A stretch of DNA of 6,449 nucleotides from Rhodanobacteraceae bacterium (GCA_003233535.1 QIMA01000372.1:1-6449), one strand, 5' to 3'. Positions 1-6,289 are shown, numbered from the stretch's first letter. Numbers and translations are program-made. Notes: a model not told the origin generated them from the sequence alone.

Positions 1-2
1 AC

Positions 3-218
3 AGTCATCTGAGTGCCGAGGATCGAGCGGTGATCAGGATCGAGAATGGCCGGGGCATCAGCGCCCGTTCCATTGCACAGACCTTGGGGCGGGATCGGTC
101 AACGATCAGCCGCGAACTCAAGCGTAATGGCATCGTCTCCGGTGATAGTGAGATGGCGCCCCCAAGTTCCGCAGTTAAACCGGGGAATTTCAATTTCCCG
201 AGCTGCATGGTGTCGTAA
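3..218 (+). pseudogene. IS30-family transposase, N-terminal remnant
   Basis: This is a fragment of an IS30-type transposase, which cuts and joins the ends of its own element. Read in frame from position 3 it begins SHLSAEDRAVIRIENGRGIS and continues with SIAQTLGRDRSTISRELKRNG. That is the helix-turn-helix which opens IS30-family proteins and binds the terminal repeats. Only a few N-terminal residues lie beyond the window edge. Similarity stops around 130-135; the remaining codons to the TAA at 216-218 (beginning IVSGDSEM) do not look like IS30, and no catalytic DDE domain follows. The break lies just before the left inverted repeat of the next element (164-180), so that insertion or a linked deletion probably destroyed the gene. 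No IS30 sequence resumes beyond 2014, so a clean insertion alone does not explain the structure. The family call is fairly firm; the exact breakpoint is not. Confidence 0.7.
164..180 (+). repeat. Left terminal inverted repeat of the IS
   Basis: AAGTTCCGCAGTTAAAC matches the reverse complement of 1998-2014 at 15 of 17 positions. It is the best inverted match I found between the two flanks of the transposase, and a match this good is unlikely by chance over the few hundred bases compared. Confidence 0.6.
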
Positions 219-328
219 AATCAGTCACTTAGGGGCAGACTTGGGGTCTAAATTGAAAACTCGTGTAGTGTCACGTCATGGTCGCTAAATGGCTTCTGAA
301 AACACTATTTGCGTGATATCGTCGCTAC

Positions 329-1952
329 ATGTACACACGACTAACCAGTTCTGGCGGCAGAACCTATCTGCAGATCGTTGAGTCCTTCCGGGGCGACAAG
401 GGCGTGCGCCAGCGGGTGATTGCCAATCTCGGCCGTTTGGACCAACTCGAGCCCAAGCACCTGGAGCCTTTGATCAACGGTTTGAACCGGGCAATCGGTC
501 GGGCCGATGCGGTGGCGCACACCGTCGAGTACGACAGTGCCCGCAGTTTTGAGTTCGCTGGGTTTTCGCGATGCCATTCGCCGCGCACTCCGGTCCTCGC
601 GGCGGGAGTTTGATGCTGAGGCGATGGTGCGAGCGATGGTCTTCAATCGCTTGTGCGCACCGGATTCCAAGCTGGGCTGCCTGGAGTGGCTGGAGACGAC
701 GGCGATACCCGGGATGCCCGATGGGGTCAGTCATGACCACTTGTTGCGTACGCTCGATGCGTTGATGGAGCGCTCCGAACAAGTCCAAGCACAAGTCGCC
801 AAGCAGTTGCGGCCGATGCTCGATCAGCACTTGTCGGTGGTGTTCTACGACTTGACCACGGTGCGTATTCACGGCGAAGGCAAGGTCAAGGACGACATTC
901 GCCGCCACGGCCTGAACAAGGAAACTGGCGGCATCGCCCGGCAGTTCGTGCTCGGCGTGGTGCAGTCAGCCGACGGGCTGCCGCTGATGCACACGGTGCA
1001 TGCCGGCAACATGGCCGAAACCAAGACGCTCAAGGGCATGCTCAGCGAAGTGCTGGCAAGGTTTGCGGTGGAACGGGTGATCATCGTGGCCGACCGCGGA
1101 TTGCTGAGCCTGGACAACGTGGCTGAGCTGACTCGGCTGGCCGATGAGAGCGAACGCAAGCTGCAATTCATCTTGGCGGTCCCGGCCCGACGCTACTCCG
1201 AGCTCGGTCTCACCATGGACACGCTCACTTTTGACAACGGTCTAGCCGAGGGCACGTTCGCCGGGCACCGATTGGTGGTGGCGCACGACCCCGTGCGAGC
1301 CGCCGAACAATCAGCCAAACGCCGAGCGCGTATCGGCGAATTGGAAATGCTGGCGGACAAGTTGGCGGCCAAGCTCGACGCCCAGGATGACGGCGTCAGC
1401 GAAAAAGGCCGCAAGGCCACCGATCGCGGTGCTTACGCGCGCTTTCAGCGCGCGGTGGCGGACGCTGCGCTGACACGCTTCATCCAGGCAGACTATCAAG
1501 CCGAACGATTCAGCTTCGCGATCAACGAACAAGCCATCACGAGCGCCGAACGTTTCGACGGCAAGCTGGTCCTGCTGAGCAATGTGCCGGACTACAGCCC
1601 CAGCCAGATCGTGGAGCGCTACAAGAGCCTGGCAGACATCGAACGCGGCTTTCGCGTGCTCAAGAGCGACATCGAAATCGCACCGGTTTATCACCGTCTC
1701 CCCAACCGCATACGTGCTCATGCGCTGATCTGCTTTCTGGCGCTGACACTGCACCGGGTGATGCGGATGAGGCTCAAGGCCAGTGGCAACAAAGCTAGCC
1801 CAGGGAAAACCCTGGAGATCCTCCGCCGCATCCAAAGACACCGGGCCACCATCGGCAACAAGAGCTTCTCCGGACTGAGCAAAACCACCCCAGAGCAACT
1901 CGAACTCTTCGAGGCATTGAAACTACCGAAACCGTCAAAATCACCTTTGTAG
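329..1952 (+). pseudogene. IS1634-family transposase, frameshifted
   Basis: This is a DDE transposase of the IS1634 (IS4-like) group, in two frames. The N-terminal part (ATG at 329, stop at 613) reads MYTRLTSSGGRTYLQIVESF and RQRVIANLGRLDQLEP, as is typical for the family, and loses similarity after ARSF near 550. The rest lies in another frame, open from 507 to 1952 and homologous from LGFRDAIRR near 558. It has the catalytic residues: Asp in VVFYDLTTV (codon 849-851), Asp in IIVADRGLL (codon 1092-1094) and Glu in the Y-x-x-L-A-D-I-E-R-G-F-R-V-L-K-S block (codon 1641-1643). The joined length of about 540 residues is slightly short. Relatives carry roughly ten more residues at the junction, so a deletion of about 30 bp, not a multiple of three, is the likely cause. 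An ATG at 507 could still express a 481-residue product with all three catalytic residues but no N-terminal domain. I see no good ribosome binding site at 329. Confidence 0.85.
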
Positions 1953-1997
1953 TGTCATTTTTGATTGTCTGATACTAGGTAGATCAATAGCTTACGC

Positions 1998-2014
1998 GAT
2001 TAACTGCGAAACTT
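1998..2014 (-). repeat. Right terminal inverted repeat of the IS
   Basis: On the minus strand it reads AAGTTTCGCAGTTAATC, pairing with 164-180 with two mismatches. The ATG of a small orphan ORF follows immediately at 2015. Confidence 0.6.
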
Positions 2015-2146
2015 ATGAGGCCTGAGCTGTTTCGTAAAAAGGTTTATGAACAGACGGGACTTGACATTTTAGGTAAGGGCCAACAGCCAGCAACATCGCG
2101 TTTCGTCACTGGCCAGATCGCTACCGCCGTTGCTCTTCGCTCCTAA
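2015..2146 (+). CDS. Small orphan ORF beside the IS end, 43 aa
   Basis: This short reading frame starts MRPELFRKKVYEQTGLDILG and ends TGQIATAVALRS before TAA at 2144-2146. I do not recognise it. It begins on the base after the right inverted repeat of the insertion sequence. The frame is open upstream into the element as far as a stop at 1988-1990. It could be the surviving tail of a gene cut by the insertion, a small gene read from an outward IS promoter, or a chance frame. No Shine-Dalgarno sequence is seen before the ATG. The mixture of charged and hydrophobic residues looks protein-like, but that is weak evidence. Confidence 0.2.
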   Translation: MRPELFRKKVYEQTGLDILGKGQQPATSRFVTGQIATAVALRS

Positions 2147-2165
2147 CGTAAAACCTAAGAGCCAC

Positions 2166-2193
2166 GGTCACTGGGCATCGGTCACCGGGCATC
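2166..2193. repeat. Tandem 14-bp duplication at the regulator stop codon
   Basis: Two adjacent units GGTCACYGGGCATC lie at 2166-2179 and 2180-2193 and differ at one base (T or C). The second contains the minus-strand stop codon of the LysR-type gene (2182-2184). It looks like a replication-slippage duplication of the last codons of that gene. Confidence 0.65.
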
Positions 2194-3120
2194 GGGCTTC
2201 GCCGTGCTGCTCGGAGTGCGCACCGCTCCCAAATACTCCAGCAAGCGCTGGGTCAGCGGCGTCGGTTCGTCGCCGGTACGCACAGCAAACCACAGCTCGC
2301 GCGTGGACCATTCGTCGACCATAGCGATCAGCTTGACGTCGTAGCTGGTCATCAGCGGCCTAGCTGCGGCTTCCGGGATTATCCCCACGCCCAAACCGGA
2401 GGCGATCAGCTGGATCTGGGCGCTGAAGCTCTGCGCCTCGGCGCGAACTCGCAGACTCTGCTGGGCGAGCAACGCCATGCGTTCCAGAAACTGGCGCAAA
2501 GAGGCCGTAGTTGGCAGCGCGATCAGTGCTTCATCGGCTAGATCTGCAAAGGAACATTGCTCAGTCTGGGCCAGACGGTGGCTGCTAGGAGCGATGACAA
2601 CCAAGCGGTCGCGACTAAACGGCAGTAGGCTCAATCCCGCGTGGCTGTAATGACCATCGATCACGGCCAGATCCCCGCGACCACTCAGTACGGCGTCAAC
2701 GGCGTCTTTGCTTGTGCACTCGGTGAGGATCAGGTCTACCTGCGGCCAATCGGCTAGGAATCGACCGAGCAGCAGCGGCAGTTCGCTGGCGCTGCCGGTG
2801 GTGTTGGCAAACACCTGCAGCGGCACGCGTCCGGCGTGCGCCAGCTGGTCCATGGCCTGCTGCGCTTGATCGGCGACGCGCAACACGCGGCGTGCGTGTT
2901 CCAGATACAGCACACCGGCGTCCGTAGCTTTGACGCCTGAGGCGCTGCGCTCAAATAGCGTCAGCCCGAGACGTTCTTCGAGCAGCCGCAGGCGTTGACT
3001 GGCGGCAGACAGCGCCAACGGTAGCTGCGCCGCCGCTTTGCCCAGGCTGCCGGCGTCTGCCAGGGCGAGGACCAAGCGTGCATCAGCGAAATCGAATCGC
3101 GGCAAGCGAGTCACTGACAC
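2182..3120 (-). CDS. LysR-type transcriptional regulator
   Basis: This is a cytoplasmic DNA-binding regulator of the LysR family, normally a tetramer that responds to a small ligand. From the chosen GTG start (3118-3120) it is 312 residues, the usual family length. The winged helix-turn-helix occupies about residues 11-70 (FADARLVLALADAGSLGKAA, then SAASQRLRLLEERLGLTLFE). A linker helix (YLEHARRVLRVADQAQQAMD) follows, then a periplasmic-binding-protein-like effector domain to about residue 300, including LIASGLGVGIIPEAAA. No ATG start exists in the open frame. A TTG at 3157-3159 would add 13 residues but lies inside the dyad proposed as this protein's own binding site, so I prefer the GTG. 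No clear ribosome binding site supports either start. The gene is divergent from the EamA-type transporter, whose expression it probably controls. The effector cannot be told from sequence. The C-terminal tail (PSSTAKPDAR) ends in a slippage-type duplication. Confidence 0.9.
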   Translation of the reverse strand: MSVTRLPRFDFADARLVLALADAGSLGKAAAQLPLALSAASQRLRLLEERLGLTLFERSASGVKATDAGVLYLEHARRVLRVADQAQQAMDQLAHAGRVPLQVFANTTGSASELPLLLGRFLADWPQVDLILTECTSKDAVDAVLSGRGDLAVIDGHYSHAGLSLLPFSRDRLVVIAPSSHRLAQTEQCSFADLADEALIALPTTASLRQFLERMALLAQQSLRVRAEAQSFSAQIQLIASGLGVGIIPEAAARPLMTSYDVKLIAMVDEWSTRELWFAVRTGDEPTPLTQRLLEYLGAVRTPSSTAKPDAR

Positions 3121-3149
3121 TTTCGGTCTTTGCTTTGAGACCCGCTGAG

Positions 3150-3168
3150 CCTTCGCCAAGAACGAAGG
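3150..3168. promoter_or_regulatory. Putative LysR-type operator (T-N11-A box)
   Basis: CCTTCG-CCAAGAA-CGAAGG is a perfect 6-bp dyad with a 7-base centre. It contains TTCG-N7-CGAA, which matches the T-N11-A form of LysR-family binding sites. It lies 30-48 bp upstream of the regulator GTG and 84-102 bp before the transporter ATG, where a divergent LysR system normally has its activating and autoregulatory site. The assignment is inference from motif and position. Confidence 0.55.
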
Positions 3169-3208
3169 GTTGTGAAGAAAGTAGGCATTTTCTCCCCCTG
3201 GGTTGCTG

Positions 3209-3221
3209 CGTCAAAATGACG
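3209..3221. repeat. Perfect dyad CGTCA-AAA-TGACG
   Basis: This 5-bp perfect inverted repeat with a 3-base centre lies in the divergent spacer, 31 bp before the transporter ATG at 3252. It also overlaps the alternative in-frame ATG at 3216. It could be an operator for a second regulator; nothing in the sequence names one. Confidence 0.35.
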
Positions 3222-3251
3222 TGTAGCCAGAATAGCACCGAGAATCGCTCT

Positions 3252-4175
3252 ATGATCCTAGCTCGCAGACTATTGCACTTCGCCGAACGCGAAGGTGTCA
3301 GCGCCCGGAAAACGGGTGTCGTTTTGGCCATCGCCGGTGCCGCAATGGCTTCCATGAAGGCGGTTCTGGTCAAACTGGCCTATGCTGCGGCCGCAGTTTC
3401 GCCCGTCGCGCTGTTGAATCTGCGCATGCTGCTGGCTCTGCCGTTCTTCCTCTGGCTGTTCTTGCACGACCGCCACGCTCCGCCACTGCGGCGCAAACAC
3501 TGGCTGATGTTGGCCGGGTTAGGGTTCGCCGGCTATTACTTTTCCAGCTTCGCCGATTTCACCGGTCTGCAGTACGTATCGGCCGGATTAGAGCGGCTGA
3601 TTTTGTTCACCTACCCGAGTTTGGTCGTGCTCATCGAATGGCTGTGGCGCGGCAAGCCACTGCGTCGACCGACGTTGATCGCGATGTTGATCAGCTACTG
3701 CGGGCTGGCGATTGCGTTCAGCCACGATCTGAGTTTTGGCGAGACTGAGGCGATCTTGATTGGCAGCGCATGGATCCTGGCGGCTGCACTGTCATTCGCG
3801 ATCTACTACGTCGGCGCCTCCGCACTGATCAGCGAGATCGGTACTTCACGATTCGCCGGCGGCGTCGGCCTATTCGCCACCGCTATGGTGGTGACGCACG
3901 GCCTGCTTAGCGAACCACTGACGGCGTACGCGGAACTGCCGTCCACCGTTTGGTGGTCCGCGTTGGCGATGGCCTTGGTTTGCACCGTCTTGACGAGTTG
4001 GCTAAACGCGAAAGCCATCAGCTTGATCGGCGCGAGCGAAACCGCAGCCATTGGCAATCTCGGTCCGGTGCTGACGATTGCGGCCGGCTGGCTGGTACTG
4101 GCTGAGCCGTTTTCACTAGCTCAAGTGGCCGGCATGTTGCTGGTCGTGCTGGGTGTAAGGCGTTTGTCGAGCTAG
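3252..4175 (+). CDS. EamA/DMT-family membrane transporter
   Basis: This is an inner-membrane permease of the drug/metabolite transporter superfamily with two EamA domains (about residues 22-155 and 170-303 of 307). About ten hydrophobic segments can be followed, starting with TGVVLAIAGAAMASMKAVLV. The end of the first half has the family-typical ERLILFTYPSLVVLIEWL, and the second has GASETAAIGNLGPVLTIAAG followed by AEPFSLAQVAGMLLVVLGV. Family members export or import amino acids, nucleotide precursors or other small metabolites; the substrate here is unknown. The ATG at 3252 gives a short cytoplasmic N-terminus before the first membrane segment and a normal length. An in-frame ATG at 3216 would add 12 polar residues, and neither start has a strong ribosome binding site. 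The gene is divergent from the LysR-type gene and probably controlled by it. It converges on the recQ-like gene with 38 bp between stop codons. Confidence 0.88.
   Translation: MILARRLLHFAEREGVSARKTGVVLAIAGAAMASMKAVLVKLAYAAAAVSPVALLNLRMLLALPFFLWLFLHDRHAPPLRRKHWLMLAGLGFAGYYFSSFADFTGLQYVSAGLERLILFTYPSLVVLIEWLWRGKPLRRPTLIAMLISYCGLAIAFSHDLSFGETEAILIGSAWILAAALSFAIYYVGASALISEIGTSRFAGGVGLFATAMVVTHGLLSEPLTAYAELPSTVWWSALAMALVCTVLTSWLNAKAISLIGASETAAIGNLGPVLTIAAGWLVLAEPFSLAQVAGMLLVVLGVRRLSS
3278..3294. promoter_or_regulatory. Second LysR-box-like dyad inside the transporter start
   Basis: CTTCG-CCGAACG-CGAAG has the same half-sites and the same 7-base spacing as the dyad at 3150-3168. The centres are 127 bp apart, close to twelve helical turns. 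It lies about nine codons into the transporter gene, so it may be a downstream auxiliary site or a coincidence. Confidence 0.3.
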
Positions 4176-4213
4176 AGCTAGGACGGTTGCGCCAGTTCAG
4201 GCGGATCGTTAAT

Positions 4214-6169
4214 TCAGTCAGTGGCCGAATCGGGCTGCTGTTGCTCCGAGAGCAACGCTCCGCACCACGCTAGCACCGAGGCAAATGGCGTTTCACTGAG
4301 GACGCCGAACAATGCGTGTTTAGTCAGCTTGGCGCGATTGAGCGATGGCGACGTGATGCCGCACACAAAGCGAGCCAATACCCGCTCGCTGGACATCGGA
4401 TGGTCATCGAGCAGCTCGCGTATGCGCGAACGCAGCCCGGGGTCGATCGTCTCTGCGCTTCGATTGCCGGTGCTTTCCGCCGCACTTTCGATCTGCCCCA
4501 GACACGCAGTGCATTGCCCGCAGTCTTCGCTCAACGAGCCGTCAAAATGTGCGGCCAGCGCAACGCTTCGGCAACTGGGCAGGTTGATCAACTCCACAAC
4601 CTGAGTTAACCGCCCGACTTCCGCTGTTTCACGTTTCAGCATGCGCTGATACAGGCCGTCAGCTAGGGCGTCGAGGTCGTCGGGCATGCGCAATCGGCGG
4701 TAGCTGTGGCGCACACCGGCGGCCTCGACTCGCAACATCTGTTGCTCGCCCAACCAGTCCATCGCCTTGACCACGCGATCTCGATTGCAACGCAGCTTGC
4801 GCGCGCAGGCGTCCAGATCAATGCTGAACCAGGTTCGAGCCTTTTTTGCGCAGACCAATAGGCCTCTTAGAAATTCACGGCGCTCACCGTCGAATTGAGC
4901 CAAGATCTCAGCCGAACTTTGCAGCGGCTGAAAGCGGTAGTCGGCGTAAAAAGGCGTGCCCTCTTTGAGTAAGCCCTCCAGCTCCATATAGGTGAGCAAG
5001 GTACGCAACACCAGGATTCGCAGATCGCAGCGGTTGGCCAGGGCCTGCAAGGCCAAATCGAACTGCTCGCCTAGATCGAAGACCCGCTCCACCAGTTGAG
5101 TAACCGCGGCTAGGTCTGGGGTGTCGCCGTAGATGAAATTCTCCAGCGCGCACAAATCATCCGGGCAATAGAAAATCTCACAAACGGAAGCGCCACCGTC
5201 ACGCCCGGCGCGGCCAATTTCCTGGGCGTAGTTCTCCAGGCTCTTGGGCGGATTGTAGTGATACACGTAGCGGATGTTGGGCTTGTCAATGCCCATGCCG
5301 AAGGCGATGGTGGCGACCACCAGGGCGTAATCATCGGCCAAGAACCATTCCTGAACTTCCGCTCTAGCCTCGGGGCTCATCCCGGCGTGGTACGCACGCG
5401 CCGGCCAGCCGCGCTGTGCCAACATTGTCGCTAGGCTGTCGGCCGCATTCTGGCGTGTCACATAGATGATCCCGGGCCCGGCGTCGCGAGTAGAGAGTAC
5501 GTCCAGCAGGCTGGCATCGCGGTTCGATGGATTAACCACGCGGCTCAAGAGCTGCAGATTGGCGCGATAGAAAGGTATGCAGACGGTGCAATCGTCATCG
5601 ATTTGGAACAGGCGCTGGATATCGGCCTGTACTGCCGGCGTCGCAGTAGCGGTTAGCGCCAGGATGCGTTCGGCGCCAAGCGTTTCCGCGATATTCGCTA
5701 ATTTGAGATAGTCGGGGCGAAAGTTGTGACCCCATTCTGAGATGCAGTGAGCCTCGTCGACTGCAAAGAGACTGATCTGCAGCTCGCTGATGGCGGCGCG
5801 GAAGCGCTCGTTGTTGAAACGTTCGGGGGCGACGTAAAGCAGCCGCAGCGTCCCGTCGCGCAGCTGCTGCATGACCTCGCGGTATTCTTCCAGGCTTAGC
5901 GAAGAATCCAGCCGGCGTGCGGCAATCCCGCGCCGTGCGAGCGCGTCGATCTGGTCCTTCATCAGCGCAATCAGCGGTGAGACCACCAGCGTGATGCCGG
6001 GCAGCAGCAGCGCCGGCAGCTGATAGCACAGGGACTTACCGCCACCGGTAGGGAATACCGCCGCCGCCGAACGGCCGGCCAGCAGGTGGTCGATAACCTC
6101 ACGCTGGCCGGGCTGAAATTGGTCGAAACCAAAGTGTTCCTGCAGTGCCTTAACTATATCTGTTTCCAT
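4214..6169 (-). CDS. recQ: RecQ-family ATP-dependent DNA helicase
   Basis: This is a 3'-5' DNA helicase of the RecQ family, acting in recombination and replication-fork repair. The 651 residues show the core motifs in order: motif 0 (FGFDQFQPGQREVI, about 13-26), Walker A TGGGKS (41-46), DEAH (138-141) followed by CISEWGHNFRPDY, TATAT (173-177), ATIAFGMGIDKP (286-297) and QEIGRAGRDG (316-325). The zinc cysteines are present as C533, C550, C553 and C556. They lie about 200 residues after motif VI, beyond two winged-helix-like stretches (about 383-415 and 445-493), whereas in E. coli RecQ the zinc site precedes the winged helix. No HRDC domain is seen. Instead the protein ends with a 60-70 residue region including SERVLARFVCGITSPSLNRA, a tail I associate from memory with some other bacterial RecQ-like proteins. 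AGGA four bases before the ATG supports the start. The symbol denotes family; E. coli RecQ may not be its strict orthologue. Confidence 0.93.
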   Translation of the reverse strand: METDIVKALQEHFGFDQFQPGQREVIDHLLAGRSAAAVFPTGGGKSLCYQLPALLLPGITLVVSPLIALMKDQIDALARRGIAARRLDSSLSLEEYREVMQQLRDGTLRLLYVAPERFNNERFRAAISELQISLFAVDEAHCISEWGHNFRPDYLKLANIAETLGAERILALTATATPAVQADIQRLFQIDDDCTVCIPFYRANLQLLSRVVNPSNRDASLLDVLSTRDAGPGIIYVTRQNAADSLATMLAQRGWPARAYHAGMSPEARAEVQEWFLADDYALVVATIAFGMGIDKPNIRYVYHYNPPKSLENYAQEIGRAGRDGGASVCEIFYCPDDLCALENFIYGDTPDLAAVTQLVERVFDLGEQFDLALQALANRCDLRILVLRTLLTYMELEGLLKEGTPFYADYRFQPLQSSAEILAQFDGERREFLRGLLVCAKKARTWFSIDLDACARKLRCNRDRVVKAMDWLGEQQMLRVEAAGVRHSYRRLRMPDDLDALADGLYQRMLKRETAEVGRLTQVVELINLPSCRSVALAAHFDGSLSEDCGQCTACLGQIESAAESTGNRSAETIDPGLRSRIRELLDDHPMSSERVLARFVCGITSPSLNRAKLTKHALFGVLSETPFASVLAWCGALLSEQQQPDSATD

Positions 6170-6173
6170 TGCG

Positions 6174-6177
6174 TCCT
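6174..6177 (-). promoter_or_regulatory. Ribosome binding site of the recQ-like gene
   Basis: On the minus strand AGGA lies four bases before the ATG at 6169. It is the clearest Shine-Dalgarno sequence I found at any gene start here, and it fixes this start. Confidence 0.6.
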
Positions 6178-6195
6178 GACCTTGTGAGGTGAACC

Positions 6196-6212
6196 CTAGG
6201 CCGATCCCCTAG
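6196..6212. repeat. Dyad CTAGG-N7-CCTAG upstream of recQ
   Basis: This perfect 5-bp inverted repeat with a 7-base centre (CCGATCC) lies 27-43 bp upstream of the helicase ATG, where an operator or promoter element could sit. It uses the usually rare word CTAG twice. Its function is unknown. Confidence 0.3.
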
Positions 6213-6245
6213 TGTGTGACTCAGCATGGCGGCGCGATGCCGCTG

Positions 6246-6289
6246 TGTCTGTAGGCATTTTGCTCGCTGTCGTGTAGGCATTTTGCTCG
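6246..6289. repeat. Two direct repeats of 21-22 bp, possible IS end
   Basis: Units at 6246-6266 and 6268-6289 share TGTC, an optional G, then TGTAGGCATTTTGCTCG; the 17-bp core is identical. Short, closely spaced direct repeats starting with TGT resemble the multiple terminal repeats of IS21-family elements, but no istA or istB gene is visible in the remaining 160 bp. They may instead be binding sites upstream of the helicase gene. The word GTAGGCATTTT also occurs at 3181-3191. Confidence 0.5.

Larger units (their letters stand above)
164..2014 (+). mobile_element. IS1634/IS4-group insertion sequence, defective
   Basis: This is an insertion sequence of about 1.85 kb built around one transposase gene. 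The proposed ends are a 17-bp imperfect inverted repeat: AAGTTCCGCAGTTAAAC at 164-180, and AAGTTTCGCAGTTAATC read on the minus strand from 2014 to 1998 (15 of 17 matches). The enclosed length fits the usual size of IS1634-type elements. About 150 bp lie between the left repeat and the transposase start, and about 45 bp between its stop and the right repeat. No short target duplication is visible next to the repeats. IS1634 itself is known for unusually long and variable duplications, so this absence is not decisive. The true outer edge may extend a few bases beyond the repeat. The frameshifted transposase means the copy is probably not autonomous. Confidence 0.65.
3121..3251. promoter_or_regulatory. 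Divergent control region between regulator and transporter
   Basis: These 131 bp separate the two divergent start codons. They hold a LysR-box dyad (3150-3168), a copy of the word GTAGGCATTTT (3181-3191) and a perfect dyad CGTCA-AAA-TGACG (3209-3221). On the minus strand TTGACG (3214-3209) could be a -35 box for the regulator gene, but no good -10 follows at 16-18 bp. On the plus strand TATGAT (3251-3256) resembles a -10 box but overlaps the transporter ATG, so promoters are not assigned. Confidence 0.6.

Noticed and set aside
181..200. Short palindrome-like stretch GGGGAATTTCAATTTCCC
   Set aside because: The arms are imperfect and short, and nothing around it suggests a function beyond being part of the IS leader.
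474..908. Minus-strand frame of 144 codons
   Set aside because: It lies opposite the transposase and is a product of GC-rich codon use; it has no motif.
1311..1898. Minus-strand frame of 195 codons opposite the transposase
   Set aside because: It is fully antisense to a recognisable transposase with catalytic residues, and its sequence matches no family I know.
1970..1977. TGATACTA as an inverted partner of TAGTGTCA at 266-273
   Set aside because: It matches only 7 of 8 positions and does not extend; the 17-bp pair at 164-180 and 1998-2014 is far better.
2132..2162. Hairpin GCTCTT/AAGAGC downstream of the LysR-type gene
   Set aside because: The 6-bp stem has a 19-base loop and no T-run, too weak to call a terminator.
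2378..2387. DnaA-box-like TTATCCCCA
   Set aside because: It is a single imperfect match inside the LysR-type coding region with no other origin features.
4190..4203. Possible terminator CGCC-AGTTCA-GGCG between transporter and recQ
   Set aside because: The stem is only 4 bp and no T-run follows on either strand.
5595..6029. Minus-strand frame of 144 codons inside recQ
   Set aside because: It is an alternative frame of the helicase gene, whose motifs are all in the other frame.
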